Shown here piece by piece: positions 1 through 9,361 of a stretch of DNA of 64,000 nt. A program made the position numbers and the translations under genes. Position 1 is the first letter of the stretch. Each line of letters starts with the position of its first letter. The notes below the pieces were generated by a model that made no database searches, had not been told where the DNA came from, and saw only the letters and a list, made by a program, of their open reading frames with translations. The DNA lies in NCBI GenBank assembly GCA_002361955.1, contig DESK01000010.1, positions 7,649 to 71,648 of the forward strand, read 5' to 3'. Source of the stretch: Lachnospiraceae bacterium UBA3316 (GTDB taxonomy: Bacteria; Bacillota; Clostridia; Lachnospirales; Lachnospiraceae).

Positions 1-1355
1 CCGCAGCCGGAGGAACAGGCTTCGTTGAGCTGTACGCTGTCCACCGTATGGTTCTTGATCTTGATGCATTTCATGTCCTGGCCGCCGATATCCAGGATAC
101 AGTCCACCTCCGGGTCAAAGAAGGCGGCGGCATAATAGTGGGAGACGGTTTCCACCTCCCCCTCGTCCAGCATCAGGGCCGCCTTAATAAGCGCCTCGCC
201 GTAGCCTGTGGAACAGGAGTAGACGATCTTCGCCGTGGCGGGAAGAAGACTGTAAATCTCTTTGACAGCCCGGAGAGTGGTTTTGAGGGGGCTGCCATTA
301 TTATTGCTGTAGAAGGAATAAAGCAGCGCGCCGTCTTCGCCCACCAGGGCCGCCTTTGTGGTGGTGGAACCGGCGTCGATGCCCAAAAAGCAGTTTCCCT
401 CGTAGCTTTCCAGGTCGCCGGTCACCACATTGTACTGGTTCTGCCTCTGGATGAAAGTGTCATAATCTTCCTTGGAGGAAAACAGAGGATCCATACGGGC
501 AACCTCAAATTCCATCTTGATGGCGGAGGAGAGTTTTTCTATCATTGCGCAGAGAGAAATGGTTACCTCCTCCTTGTAATTCATCGCCGAGCCGATGGCG
601 GCGAAAAGATGGGAGTTTTCCGGGGTGATGGCGTGGTCGTCATCCAGCTTCAGGGTCCGGATGAAGGCGGCCTTCAGCTCGGACAGAAAGTGCAGAGGCC
701 CTCCCAGGAAGGCTACGTGTCCCCGGATGGGTTTTCCGCAGGCCAGGCCGCTGATGGTCTGGTTTACCACAGCCTGGAAAATGGAGGCCGAGAGGTCTTC
801 CTTTGTAGCTCCCTCGTTGATCAGGGGCTGGATGTCGGATTTGGCGAACACACCGCAGCGGGCGGCAATATCGTAGAGTGATTTATAATTTTTCGCGTAT
901 GCATTCAGCCCGGAAGCGTCTGTCTGCAAAAGGGAAGCCATCTGGTCGATAAAGGAGCCGGTGCCCCCGGCGCAGATGCCGTTCATCCTCTGTTCCACAG
1001 AGCCGCCCTCAAAATAAATGATTTTCGCGTCCTCGCCTCCAAGCTCAATGGCTACGTCCGTCTGGGGAGCGTAGCTTTGGAGAGCGGTAGACACGGCGAT
1101 CACTTCCTGAACGAAAGGCACGCCCAGATGTTTTGCCAGAGTCAGTCCGCCGGAGCCTGTGATCATGGGAGCCAGTGTCAGCTCCCCCAGCTTGGCGTAG
1201 GCTTTCTTTAAGAGAGCCGCCAGGGTTTCCTGGATATTTGCATAGTGGCGTTCATAGTCTGAAAAGAGAAGCTCTCCCTTCGGATTTAAGATTGCGATTT
1301 TTACAGTGGTAGAACCGATGTCGATTCCCAGAGTATGTAAATTTGTATTTTCCAT
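1..1355 (-). CDS. 2-hydroxyacyl-CoA dehydratase activase-type protein, N-terminal part (partial)
   Basis: Only about the first 451 codons are visible; the frame is still open at the left edge. Two tandem BcrAD/BadFG-type ATPase domains of the actin/Hsp70 fold can be read. The first starts near residue 8 with LGIDIGSTTVKIA, followed by ELGGEDAKII and NGICAGGTGSFID, whose Cys in this family binds the [4Fe-4S] cluster shared by the dimer. The second starts near residue 318 with FLGIDAGSTTTKAA and continues with DIGGQDMKC and NEACSSGCG. A tandem arrangement is typical of the very large (about 1,400-residue) fused activase/dehydratase proteins of Clostridia, which are thought to feed ATP-driven electrons to a dehydratase; the substrate is unknown. 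The ATG is preceded by AAGGAGGA, but about 22 bases away, so the exact start is slightly uncertain. Confidence 0.85.
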   Translation of the reverse strand, partial: MENTNLHTLGIDIGSTTVKIAILNPKGELLFSDYERHYANIQETLAALLKKAYAKLGELTLAPMITGSGGLTLAKHLGVPFVQEVIAVSTALQSYAPQTDVAIELGGEDAKIIYFEGGSVEQRMNGICAGGTGSFIDQMASLLQTDASGLNAYAKNYKSLYDIAARCGVFAKSDIQPLINEGATKEDLSASIFQAVVNQTISGLACGKPIRGHVAFLGGPLHFLSELKAAFIRTLKLDDDHAITPENSHLFAAIGSAMNYKEEVTISLCAMIEKLSSAIKMEFEVARMDPLFSSKEDYDTFIQRQNQYNVVTGDLESYEGNCFLGIDAGSTTTKAALVGEDGALLYSFYSNNNGSPLKTTLRAVKEIYSLLPATAKIVYSCSTGYGEALIKAALMLDEGEVETVSHYYAAAFFDPEVDCILDIGGQDMKCIKIKNHTVDSVQLNEACSSGC

Positions 1356-1433
1356 ATCAATTACAGGGTTTCCTGTGTCCTCCTTACTGTGTAAAATGAG
1401 TCAGGTCTGCTGTTGCTATTCAAATTCCTGCCT

Positions 1434-1462
1434 ATTATACGACAAACTTCGGCAAATTTCAA
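1434..1462 (-). promoter_or_regulatory. Sigma-A type promoter for the dehydratase activase gene
   Basis: On the minus strand TTGAAA and TATAAT are separated by exactly 17 bases, ending about 80 bases before the ATG of the dehydratase-activase gene. Confidence 0.75.
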
Positions 1463-1558
1463 ATATATATAAGGGGAAAAAGGTAACAGTAATTGTTATC
1501 AGATATTCATTAAATTTTACGAATAGACACATACGGAATCCGTTACGAAAAAATATGG

Positions 1559-1586
1559 TTGCCAAGTTCCCGGTATATGGTATACT
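1559..1586 (+). promoter_or_regulatory. Promoter for tgt
   Basis: TTGCCA and TATACT are separated by 16 bases. The -10 box lies about 80 bases before the tgt start codon. Confidence 0.55.
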
Positions 1587-1668
1587 CTGAAAAGGAAGCG
1601 TGGGTGGGGCAGATCAATTCCTGAACGGCTGCGCGACGCTTTCCATAAAAAGAATCTGGTGGTGAATC

Positions 1669-2802
1669 ATGTATAAATTATTGAAAAGAGACGGACTGGC
1701 AAAGCGGGGAGAGCTTCATACCGTGCATGGTGTGATCCAGACTCCCGTTTTTATGAATGTGGGAACGGCGGCAGCCATAAAGGGCGCAGTGGCCACTACG
1801 GATCTGCAGGAGATCGGCACGCAGGTGGAGCTTTCTAACACCTACCATCTGCATGTGAGGCCCGGCGACCAGGTGGTGCGCAGCCTTGGAGGACTTCATA
1901 AGTTTATGAACTGGGATAAACCCATCCTGACGGATTCCGGCGGGTTTCAGGTGTTTTCCCTGGCGGGGCTCCGGAAGATCAAAGAAGAGGGCGTGTATTT
2001 TCATTCCCATGTGGATGGAAGGAAGATTTTCATGGGGCCGGAGGAGAGTATGCAGATCCAGTCGAACCTGGCGTCTACCATCGCCATGGCGTTTGACGAG
2101 TGTCCTTCCAGTGTGGCCGAGCGCTCCTATGTACAGGCGTCGGTAGAGCGGACGACCAGGTGGCTTGCCAGATGCAAAAGGGAGATGGAACGGTTGAACA
2201 GCCTGCCCGATACCATCAATCCCAGGCAGATGCTTTTTGCCATTAACCAGGGAGCTGTCTACGAGGATATCCGTATCGAGCATGCCAAGGAGATCGCGGC
2301 TATGGATCTTGACGGCTATGCGGTGGGAGGACTGGCAGTGGGAGAGTCCCATGAGGAAATGTATCACATTCTGGATGTGACGGTTCCCCATCTCCCGGTG
2401 GATAAACCTACGTATCTGATGGGGGTGGGAACTCCGGCAAATATTTTGGAGGCAGTGGACAGGGGGGTTGATTTCTTTGATTGTGTGTACCCCAGCAGAA
2501 ACGGCCGTCACGGCCATGTATATACGAACCATGGAAAGATGAATTTGTTTAATGCCAAGTATGAGCTGGACGCCAGGCCGATCCAGGAGGGATGCCAGTG
2601 CCCGGCCTGCCGCCATTACAGCAGGGCTTACATCCGCCATCTTTTAAAGGCAAAGGAGATGCTTGGAATGCGCCTGTGCGTTCTTCACAATCTGTATTTC
2701 TATAATCATCTGATGGAAGAGATCAGGGACGCGATCGACGCGGGAGAGTACAAAAGCTATAAAAAGGAAAAGCTGGAGGGCTTTTTGGCGGGAGAGCCGT
2801 AA
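1669..2802 (+). CDS. tgt: tRNA-guanine(34) transglycosylase (queuine tRNA-ribosyltransferase)
   Basis: Exchanges guanine for a queuosine precursor (preQ1 in bacteria) at the wobble position of GUN-anticodon tRNAs. The 377 residues match the usual bacterial length. DSGGFQVFS contains the general-base Asp (D89); FDCVYPSRNGRHG contains the nucleophile Asp (D271). The zinc site is seen as CQCPAC followed by a His about 25 residues later in CVLHNLYFY. The start is supported by GGTGG upstream. In many Firmicutes yajC follows tgt on the same strand; here yajC is convergent. No other queuosine gene is present in the window. Confidence 0.96.
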   Translation: MYKLLKRDGLAKRGELHTVHGVIQTPVFMNVGTAAAIKGAVATTDLQEIGTQVELSNTYHLHVRPGDQVVRSLGGLHKFMNWDKPILTDSGGFQVFSLAGLRKIKEEGVYFHSHVDGRKIFMGPEESMQIQSNLASTIAMAFDECPSSVAERSYVQASVERTTRWLARCKREMERLNSLPDTINPRQMLFAINQGAVYEDIRIEHAKEIAAMDLDGYAVGGLAVGESHEEMYHILDVTVPHLPVDKPTYLMGVGTPANILEAVDRGVDFFDCVYPSRNGRHGHVYTNHGKMNLFNAKYELDARPIQEGCQCPACRHYSRAYIRHLLKAKEMLGMRLCVLHNLYFYNHLMEEIRDAIDAGEYKSYKKEKLEGFLAGEP

Positions 2803-2834
2803 AAAGGCGTTTCCCCTTACAGATCTGAGAATAC

Positions 2835-2863
2835 AAAAAATGCCGGGAAGCTCCGGCATTTTT
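2835..2863. terminator. Bidirectional terminator between tgt and yajC
   Basis: Inverted repeat TGCCGG/CCGGCA with a 6-base loop, flanked by an A-run on the left and a T-run on the right, so it can stop transcription from both convergent genes. Confidence 0.8.
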
Positions 2864-2898
2864 GTGTTCGTGAAGCCTGCGCTGACTGGCAGGGATTC

Positions 2899-3207
2899 TT
2901 ATACTTCTGGTTTTTCCACAGCGGCGATGGCTGTCTTTTTCATGGGAATCCGGCAGTTTTTATTGCTTCCGAACTCTACGATCACATCCTCTTCGGTTAA
3001 GTCGATCACCACGCCGTAAAAGCCGCCGGTGGTCACTACGCTGTCGCCGACTGCCATCTCAGATAACATGGCGTCGAGCCTCTTCTGTTCCTTCTTCTGG
3101 GGGCGGATCGCCATAAAATACATGATGGCGCCGATAACCACAACGTAGAAGATAAGCATAAAAAGAGCGGAGCCGCCGCCGGCTGATGACTGAGTCAATA
3201 AATTCAT
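2899..3207 (-). CDS. yajC: Preprotein translocase subunit YajC
   Basis: Small membrane protein of 102 residues that in the family associates with SecDF and helps protein export. One hydrophobic segment (about residues 14-34, LFMLIFYVVVIGAIMYFMA) is followed by the signature IRPQKKEQKR and a small soluble domain with VGDSVVTTGG. The ribosome binding site is AGGAGG. secD/secF are not in the window. The gene stands alone on the minus strand facing tgt and has its own consensus promoter. Confidence 0.93.
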   Translation of the reverse strand: MNLLTQSSAGGGSALFMLIFYVVVIGAIMYFMAIRPQKKEQKRLDAMLSEMAVGDSVVTTGGFYGVVIDLTEEDVIVEFGSNKNCRIPMKKTAIAAVEKPEV

Positions 3208-3258
3208 TTTGTGTCCTCCTGTGTTTCTTACTGTAGATTAGTTTTAGAAATCCTATCT

Positions 3259-3287
3259 ATCATACACAATTTGCCCTCGTACTTCAA
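3259..3287 (-). promoter_or_regulatory. Promoter for yajC
   Basis: Minus-strand TTGAAG-N17-TATGAT, with the -10 box about 50 bases before the yajC start. Confidence 0.7.
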
Positions 3288-3318
3288 GCGTTTTTGGGAG
3301 AATTTCCAGCTTTTACAG

Positions 3319-3347
3319 TTGAAATCTCACGCAAAATGCATTATTAT
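3319..3347 (+). promoter_or_regulatory. Probable promoter for leuB
   Basis: TTGAAA-N17-TATTAT within a strongly AT-rich patch. The following leader of about 120 bases holds an imperfect hairpin (GCAAAGAGGC against GCCCCTTTTGC, about 3361-3387) and a GGCGCC repeat just before the ribosome binding site. Confidence 0.5.
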
Positions 3348-3471
3348 ATTATATTAAAGCGGCAAAGAGGCAAATTGCCCCTTTTGCGGAAGAAAGAAAA
3401 GCGTTACTGTCCACCTGCGGCCAGTAATAAGAAAGGCGCCAAGTGGGCGCCTGGAATGGAGGAATTTGGTT

Positions 3472-4554
3472 ATGAATTACAGAATTGCGCTCATTCCGGG
3501 AGACGGGATCGGCCCTGAGATCGTTCGGGAGGCCGTTAAGGTTCTGGATGCGGCAGGAAAAAAATATGGTTTTACACTGGACTATACAGAGGTGCTGATG
3601 GGAGGGGCGTCCATCGACGTACACGGCGTCCCGCTGACGGAGGAAGCCGTCGCTGTGGCAAAGGCAAGCGATGCGGTGCTGATGGGTTCGATCGGCGGCG
3701 ACGCGGCCACATCCCCCTGGTATCAGCTGGAACCGTCCAAACGGCCGGAGGCAGGGCTTTTAAAGATCCGGAAGGAACTGAATCTCTTCGCAAATCTGAG
3801 GCCGGCTTACCTTTACAGTGAACTGAAGGCAGCCTGCCCTTTGCGGGACGATATCATCGGCGACGGTTTTGATATGATGATCATGCGGGAGCTGACAGGC
3901 GGTCTCTACTTTGGCACCAGAAGCACGGTAGAGCAGGACGGCGTCAGAAAGGCTACGGATACACTGACCTATGATGAAAATGAGATCCGCAGGATCGCCA
4001 AACGGGGCTTTGATATTGCCAGAAAGAGAAGAAAGAAAGTGACGAGCGTAGATAAGGCGAATGTGCTGGACTCTTCCAGGCTCTGGAGAGCCGTGGTGGA
4101 GGAGGTGGCGAAGGAGTACCCGGACGTCACCCTGGAGCATATGCTGGTAGACAACTGCGCTATGCAGCTGGTGCGTGATCCGAAGCAGTTTGACGTGATC
4201 CTCACGGAGAATATGTTCGGGGATATCCTTTCCGACGAGGCCAGCATGGTGACAGGATCCATCGGAATGCTTTCTTCTGCCAGCCTGAATGAGACGAAGT
4301 TCGGGCTGTATGAGCCGAGTCACGGTTCCGCGCCGGATATCGCAGGGAAGGATCTGGCCAACCCCATCGCCACTATTTTATCGGCGGCCATGATGCTCAG
4401 GTTTTCTCTGGATCTCGATGAGGCTGCAGGGGCCGTCGAGGCTGCGGTGAAGCAGGTATTGAAGGAAGGATACCGTACAGGAGATATTTACTCAGAGGGC
4501 TGCAAAAAGGTGGGCACTGTGCAGATGGGCAGCCTGATCGCCGAGAGAGTGTAG
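3472..4554 (+). CDS. leuB: 3-isopropylmalate dehydrogenase
   Basis: Oxidises and decarboxylates 3-isopropylmalate to 2-oxoisocaproate with NAD+, the third step of leucine synthesis. The 360-residue protein starts [34 protein letters not shown] and VDNCAMQLV are family motifs, and [13 protein letters not shown] and [22 protein letters not shown] carry the metal and NAD sites. The ATG has GGAGG nine bases upstream; a TTG six bases earlier is less likely. ilvD follows after 125 bases, and the leuC and leuD genes needed for the preceding step lie 20 kb away. Confidence 0.96.
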   Translation: MNYRIALIPGDGIGPEIVREAVKVLDAAGKKYGFTLDYTEVLMGGASIDVHGVPLTEEAVAVAKASDAVLMGSIGGDAATSPWYQLEPSKRPEAGLLKIRKELNLFANLRPAYLYSELKAACPLRDDIIGDGFDMMIMRELTGGLYFGTRSTVEQDGVRKATDTLTYDENEIRRIAKRGFDIARKRRKKVTSVDKANVLDSSRLWRAVVEEVAKEYPDVTLEHMLVDNCAMQLVRDPKQFDVILTENMFGDILSDEASMVTGSIGMLSSASLNETKFGLYEPSHGSAPDIAGKDLANPIATILSAAMMLRFSLDLDEAAGAVEAAVKQVLKEGYRTGDIYSEGCKKVGTVQMGSLIAERV

Positions 4555-4587
4555 CTTTGAGAAAGAATCCTATGATTTAGGTGTTAT

Positions 4588-4635
4588 AAAGTCCCTCATC
4601 CACGGGCAGGCAAGCATGACGTGAATTCGGACTTT
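4588..4635 (+). promoter_or_regulatory. Inverted repeat in the leuB-ilvD gap (possible leader structure)
   Basis: AAAGTCC and GGACTTT bracket 34 bases, and only four T residues follow the right arm. It may be a weak attenuator or processing hairpin; no leader peptide rich in branched-chain codons was found. Confidence 0.35.
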
Positions 4636-4679
4636 TGACACTGAAACCATAATATAGAACATGAAGGAGGTACTCACAG

Positions 4680-6350
4680 ATGAGAAGTGATAATGTGAAA
4701 AAAGGAGTCCAGCAGGCGCCCCACCGTTCACTGTTTAATGCCCTGGGCATGACGCAGGAGGAGATGGACCGGCCCCTGGTGGGAATCGTCAGCTCCTATA
4801 ATGAAATCGTGCCGGGACATATGAACCTGGATAAAATCGTAAACGCGGTGAAGCAGGGCGTGGCCATGGCAGGCGGAACGCCGGTGGTCTTCCCGGCCAT
4901 TGCCGTCTGCGACGGAATCGCCATGGGACATATCGGTATGAAGTATTCTCTGGTGACGAGGGATCTGATCGCGGATTCCACGGAGGCCATGGCCATGGCT
5001 CACCAGTTCGACGCTCTGGTGATGGTGCCCAACTGTGATAAAAACGTACCGGGCCTTCTGATGGCGGCGGCCCGCATCAATGTGCCCACAGTGTTTGTCA
5101 GCGGCGGTCCCATGCTGGCAGGCCATGTCCGCGGAAAGAAAACCAGCCTCTCCTCCATGTTTGAGGCAGTAGGCGCATACACGGCAGGCAGCATCGGCGG
5201 GGAGGATTTAGATGAATTCGAGTGCAAGACCTGTCCGACCTGCGGCTCCTGCTCCGGTATGTACACGGCGAACAGCATGAACTGCCTGACGGAGGTGCTG
5301 GGCATGGGACTGCAGGGAAACGGGACGATCCCGGCCGTATATTCTGAGCGCATCCGCCTGGCAAAGCATGCCGGCATGCAGGTGATGGAGATGTACAGAA
5401 GAAATATCCGGCCCAGAGATATCATGACGGAGGAGGCAATCTTAAATGCCCTGACCGTAGATATGGCTCTCGGATGCTCCACAAACAGTATGCTGCATCT
5501 TCCGGCGATTGCCCATGAGATCGGCATGGATTTTGATATTACATTTGCCAACGAGATCAGCGCGAAAACACCGAACCTCTGCCATCTGGCTCCGGCAGGC
5601 CCCACCTACATGGAGGATTTAAATGAGGCGGGCGGCGTTTACGCGGTGATGAATGAATTAAATAAAAAAGGACTTCTGCACACAGAATGTATGACAGTCA
5701 CCGGAAAGACTCTGGGTGAGAATATCAAGGGCTGTGTGAATAAAAATCCTGAGGTAATCCGGCCGGTGGACCATCCGTACAGTGAGACAGGCGGACTGGC
5801 TGTGCTGACAGGAAATCTGGCTCCCGACGGCGGCGTGGTGAAGCGCTCCGCAGTGGTGCCTGAGATGATGGTACATGAAGGCCCTGCCAGAGTGTTTGAC
5901 TGTGAGGAGGACGCCTGCGAGGCGATCCTTTCCGGAAAGATCGTGGCCGGGGATGTGGTAGTGATCCGCTACGAGGGACCGAAGGGCGGCCCCGGTATGC
6001 GTGAGATGCTGAACCCCACCTCAGAGATCGCGGGCATGGGCCTCGGCTCTTCGGTAGCCCTGATCACAGACGGACGTTTCAGCGGCGCGTCAAGGGGCGC
6101 TTCCATCGGACACGTATCACCAGAGGCTGCTGTGGGCGGCCCCATCGCCCTGGTGGAAGAGGGAGATATCATCAGGATCAATATACCGGAAAATAAGCTG
6201 GAGATCGCTGTGTCTGACGAGGAGATGGCAGCCAGAAGAGAAAAGTGGCAGCCAAGGCAGCCGAAGGTGACCACAGGCTATCTGGCCCGCTATGCCGCAA
6301 TGGTGACATCAGGAAACAGAGGCGCTATTTTAGAGACGCCTGGAAAATAG
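4680..6350 (+). CDS. ilvD: Dihydroxy-acid dehydratase
   Basis: Dehydrates 2,3-dihydroxy-isovalerate and 2,3-dihydroxy-3-methylvalerate to the keto acids of valine and isoleucine. The 556 residues match the family. Cluster cysteines are in [11 protein letters not shown] and in [30 protein letters not shown] [13 protein letters not shown] lies near the C-terminus. The ATG has AAGGAGG nine bases upstream. ilvB follows after 15 bases, so the two are almost certainly co-transcribed. Confidence 0.97.
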   Translation: MRSDNVKKGVQQAPHRSLFNALGMTQEEMDRPLVGIVSSYNEIVPGHMNLDKIVNAVKQGVAMAGGTPVVFPAIAVCDGIAMGHIGMKYSLVTRDLIADSTEAMAMAHQFDALVMVPNCDKNVPGLLMAAARINVPTVFVSGGPMLAGHVRGKKTSLSSMFEAVGAYTAGSIGGEDLDEFECKTCPTCGSCSGMYTANSMNCLTEVLGMGLQGNGTIPAVYSERIRLAKHAGMQVMEMYRRNIRPRDIMTEEAILNALTVDMALGCSTNSMLHLPAIAHEIGMDFDITFANEISAKTPNLCHLAPAGPTYMEDLNEAGGVYAVMNELNKKGLLHTECMTVTGKTLGENIKGCVNKNPEVIRPVDHPYSETGGLAVLTGNLAPDGGVVKRSAVVPEMMVHEGPARVFDCEEDACEAILSGKIVAGDVVVIRYEGPKGGPGMREMLNPTSEIAGMGLGSSVALITDGRFSGASRGASIGHVSPEAAVGGPIALVEEGDIIRINIPENKLEIAVSDEEMAARREKWQPRQPKVTTGYLARYAAMVTSGNRGAILETPGK

Positions 6351-6365
6351 ATGGGAGGAATACCA

Positions 6366-8042
6366 ATGAAATTGACAGGATCAGAAATCGTTATCGAATG
6401 TTTAAAAGAGCAGGGGGTTGATACCATTTTCGGATATCCGGGCGGAACCATCCTGAATGTCTACGATGCCCTTTACAAACATCAGGATGAAATCCATCAT
6501 ATCCTGACCTCCCACGAGCAGGGAGCCGCCCATGCGGCGGACGGCTATGCCCGGGCCACAGGAAAGGTGGGCGTGTGCATGGCTACGTCAGGTCCGGGCG
6601 CCACGAACCTGGTGACCGGTATTGCCACGGCCTATATGGACTCTGTTCCCCTGGTGGCGATCACGGCGAATGTGGCCGTGCCTATGTTGGGACGGGACAG
6701 CTTTCAGGAGATCGATATCGCCGGGGTGACGATGCCCATCACAAAGCACAATTATATTGTAAAAGACGTAAATAAGCTGGCGGAGACGATCCGCATGGCA
6801 TTCTATATCGCCCAGTCCGGAAGGCCGGGGCCTGTGCTGATCGATATCACGAAGGATGTGACGGCGAACACGGCGGAATATACACCCCAGAAGCCTTATG
6901 AGGTGGAGAGAAGTACAGAGTATATCAAGGATAAGGATCTGGATCTGGCCATGGAGCTGATCAACCATTCCAAGAAGCCTTTCATCTTTGTGGGCGGCGG
7001 AGCAGTGATTTCCGAGGCCTCCGAGGAGCTGCGTCTCTTTGCCGAGAAGGTACATGCTCCCGTGGCAGACAGCCTTATGGGAAAAGGCGCTTTCGACGGA
7101 AGGCATCCTCTCTACTGCGGCCCCATCGGAATGCATGGCACAAAGGCGTCGAACCTTGGCGTGACTCAGTGCGACCTTCTGATCACTGTCGGCTCCAGGT
7201 TCAGTGACCGCGTGATCGGAAACGCCAAGACATTTGCGAGAAACGCGAAGATCATCCAGATCGATGTGGATCCGGCAGAGATCAATAAGAATATCGTGGT
7301 GGACTGCAGCGTGATCGGCGATGTGAAGGAAGTCCTGAAACGCATGAATGCCAGGGTAGAAGACCATAATCATGAGGAGTGGCTGAACCATGTCCGGGAG
7401 ATGATCGAAAAATACCCCTTAAAATATAACGAGGATTCTCTGACAGGGCCTTTTGTCATCGAAGAAATCTACAAAGTGACAGACGGAGATGCGATTATCA
7501 CCACCGAGGTGGGCCAGCATCAGATGTGGGCGGCTCAGTTCTACAAATACAGCAAGCCCCGCACCTTTATCACCTCCGGCGGCCTGGGAACCATGGGCTA
7601 CGGCCTGGGGGCCAGCCTGGGAGCGAAGATGGGATGTCCTGACAAGACGGTGATCAATATCGCAGGAGACGGATGCTTCCGCATGAATATGAATGAGATC
7701 GCCACAGCGGCCCGCTACAATATCCCTGTGATTCAGGTCGTGATCAATAACCATGTACTGGGCATGGTGCGCCAGTGGCAGACGCTGTTTTACGGAAAGC
7801 GCTACTCCAACACGATCTTAAACGACGCGGTGGACTTTGTGAAGCTGGCAGAGGCTATGGGCGCGGTTGGTATGCGTGTGACAAAGAAGGAAGAGGTGGC
7901 TCCCGCCATTGAGAAAGCCATCCAGCTTGGAAGGCCGGTGGTGATCGACTGCGTAATCGACTGCGATGACAAGGTATTTCCCATGGTTTCACCGGGAGCG
8001 CCCATTGAGGAAGCGTTTGACCAGGATGACCTGAAAGAGTAA
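6366..8042 (+). CDS. ilvB: Acetolactate synthase, large (catalytic) subunit
   Basis: Thiamine-diphosphate enzyme condensing pyruvate with pyruvate or 2-oxobutyrate, first common step of valine and isoleucine synthesis. The 558-residue protein begins MKLTGSEIVIECLKEQGVD. The catalytic Glu lies in SHEQGAAHAADGYARATG, and the ThDP/Mg site is read as GDGCFRMN...NN. The chosen ATG has GGGAGGA nine bases upstream; an in-frame ATG 15 bases earlier directly abuts ilvD and has no such site. The regulatory subunit ilvN is not next to it but about 14 kb downstream, which is unusual because ilvB and ilvN are commonly adjacent. Confidence 0.96.
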   Translation: MKLTGSEIVIECLKEQGVDTIFGYPGGTILNVYDALYKHQDEIHHILTSHEQGAAHAADGYARATGKVGVCMATSGPGATNLVTGIATAYMDSVPLVAITANVAVPMLGRDSFQEIDIAGVTMPITKHNYIVKDVNKLAETIRMAFYIAQSGRPGPVLIDITKDVTANTAEYTPQKPYEVERSTEYIKDKDLDLAMELINHSKKPFIFVGGGAVISEASEELRLFAEKVHAPVADSLMGKGAFDGRHPLYCGPIGMHGTKASNLGVTQCDLLITVGSRFSDRVIGNAKTFARNAKIIQIDVDPAEINKNIVVDCSVIGDVKEVLKRMNARVEDHNHEEWLNHVREMIEKYPLKYNEDSLTGPFVIEEIYKVTDGDAIITTEVGQHQMWAAQFYKYSKPRTFITSGGLGTMGYGLGASLGAKMGCPDKTVINIAGDGCFRMNMNEIATAARYNIPVIQVVINNHVLGMVRQWQTLFYGKRYSNTILNDAVDFVKLAEAMGAVGMRVTKKEEVAPAIEKAIQLGRPVVIDCVIDCDDKVFPMVSPGAPIEEAFDQDDLKE

Positions 8043-8103
8043 CTGTGAGGGAACCAAACAGTTACCGAAAAAGAGGATTAGCAGGCAGTAAAGAGGATAT
8101 GTA

Positions 8104-8132
8104 TTGACATATTTTTCACAAAGAGGTAAGAT
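8104..8132 (+). promoter_or_regulatory. Promoter of the serC operon
   Basis: TTGACA-N17-TAAGAT, predicting a start near 8139 and a leader of about 140 bases before serC. Confidence 0.75.
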
Positions 8133-8133
8133 G

Positions 8134-8233
8134 ACTCATCGGGAGTACGCTGACGAAGAGAAAAACGGCAGTCGGCGTCTTCCGGTGAGTTATCGTTCAG
8201 CCGGGCAAAAGCTGTCCGAAGCTGAAGGATAAA
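8134..8233 (+). promoter_or_regulatory. Structured leader of serC
   Basis: Two hairpins are visible. The first pairs 8134-8145 with 8179-8190 and 8147-8154 with 8171-8178, a 20-pair stem (three G-U type pairs) with one bulged T. The second pairs TTCAGC with GCTGAA (about 8197-8226). The stem begins at the predicted transcript start. The same stretch is also an open frame of 33 codons, ATG 8131 to TAA 8233, with AGAGGT just before it. I do not recognise a known riboswitch. Confidence 0.55.
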
Positions 8234-8277
8234 ATAATAAAGGAAAATTCGTAATGAATGATGAGGAGGAAACAAAA

Positions 8278-9360
8278 GTGAGAAGAGTGTACAATTTTTC
8301 AGCGGGTCCGGCTGTTTTGCCGGAAGAGGTACTTAAGGAAGCAGCAGAGGAAATGATGGATTATAAGGGCTCCGGAATGTCCGTTATGGAAATGAGTCAC
8401 CGATCTCAGGTTTTCGACGACATCATTAAAGAGGCAGAGCAGGATTTGAGGGATCTGATGCACATCCCCGACAATTATAAGGTGCTGTTTCTCCAGGGCG
8501 GCGCGTCCCAGCAGTTTGCCATGATCCCCATGAATCTGATGAAAAATAAGGTGGCAGATTACATTGTGACCGGCCAGTGGGCAAAGAAAGCCTACCAGGA
8601 GGCACAGAAGTACGGAAAAGCGAACAAGATCGCATCCTCCGAGGATAAGACCTTTTCCTACATACCGGACTGTTCAGACCTGCCGATCAGCGAGGACGCG
8701 GATTACGTCTATATCTGTGAGAATAATACAATCTACGGAACAAAATTCAAGACACTGCCCAATACAAAAGGAAAGACTCTGGTAGCCGATGTGTCTTCCT
8801 GCTTTTTGTCAGAGCCGGTGGATGTGACAAAGTACGGCATTATTTACGGCGGCGTTCAGAAGAACATCGGCCCGGCCGGTATGGTCATCGTTATCATCCG
8901 TGAGGATCTGATCACGGAGGATGTACTTCCGGGAACGCCCACCATGCTTACCTACAAGACCCACGCGGACGCAGAGTCCCTGTACAATACGCCCAACTGC
9001 TACTGCATCTATATGTGCGGCAAGGTATTCAAGTGGCTGAAGAAGATGGGCGGACTTGAGGCCATGAAGGAGTACAACGAGAAGAAAGCGGCGATCTTAT
9101 ACGATTTCCTGGATCAGAGCAAAATGTTTAAAGGCACCGTGGTGAAGGAGGACCGTTCCCTGATGAATGTACCCTTTGTCACAGGAGATAAGGAGCTGGA
9201 TGCAAAGTTTGTGAAGGAAGCGAAGGCGGCAGGCTTTGAAAACCTGAAAGGCCATCGCAGCGTAGGCGGCATGAGGGCCAGCATCTACAACGCTATGCCC
9301 ATCGAAGGAGTCGAAAAGCTGGTAGAATTTATGAAAAAATTTGAAGAGGAGAATATGTAA
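8278..9360 (+). CDS. serC: Phosphoserine aminotransferase
   Basis: PLP enzyme converting 3-phosphohydroxypyruvate and glutamate to phosphoserine and 2-oxoglutarate, second step of serine synthesis. The 360-residue protein starts RRVYNFSAGPAVLPEEVL, a family hallmark, with LFLQGGASQQFAMIPMN, and DVSSCFLSEPVD followed by YGGVQKNIGPAG holding the Schiff-base Lys. A GTG start is chosen because AGGAGG lies seven bases before it; an in-frame ATG 24 bases earlier precedes that site. serA follows after one base, so the genes are translationally coupled. Confidence 0.95.
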   Translation: MRRVYNFSAGPAVLPEEVLKEAAEEMMDYKGSGMSVMEMSHRSQVFDDIIKEAEQDLRDLMHIPDNYKVLFLQGGASQQFAMIPMNLMKNKVADYIVTGQWAKKAYQEAQKYGKANKIASSEDKTFSYIPDCSDLPISEDADYVYICENNTIYGTKFKTLPNTKGKTLVADVSSCFLSEPVDVTKYGIIYGGVQKNIGPAGMVIVIIREDLITEDVLPGTPTMLTYKTHADAESLYNTPNCYCIYMCGKVFKWLKKMGGLEAMKEYNEKKAAILYDFLDQSKMFKGTVVKEDRSLMNVPFVTGDKELDAKFVKEAKAAGFENLKGHRSVGGMRASIYNAMPIEGVEKLVEFMKKFEEENM

Positions 9361-9361
9361 A

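Larger units (their letters stand above)
1356..1668. other. Divergent intergenic region, AT-rich
   Basis: No gene is seen in these 313 bases. The region holds the two divergent promoters listed separately, and between them a small dyad, TAACA-N5-TGTTA (about 1486-1500), which could be an operator but is short enough to be chance. Confidence 0.6.

Noticed and set aside
48..881. Long open frame on the plus strand at the left edge
   Set aside because: It is the complement of the dehydratase activase gene, whose motifs are clear on the minus strand.
1678..2640. 320-codon frame opposite tgt
   Set aside because: Shadow of tgt; its composition follows the codon pattern of the real gene and it shows no motifs.
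3436..3451. Repeated GGCGCC before leuB suggesting a hairpin
   Set aside because: GGCGCC is itself palindromic, so the repeat is weak evidence for a functional stem.
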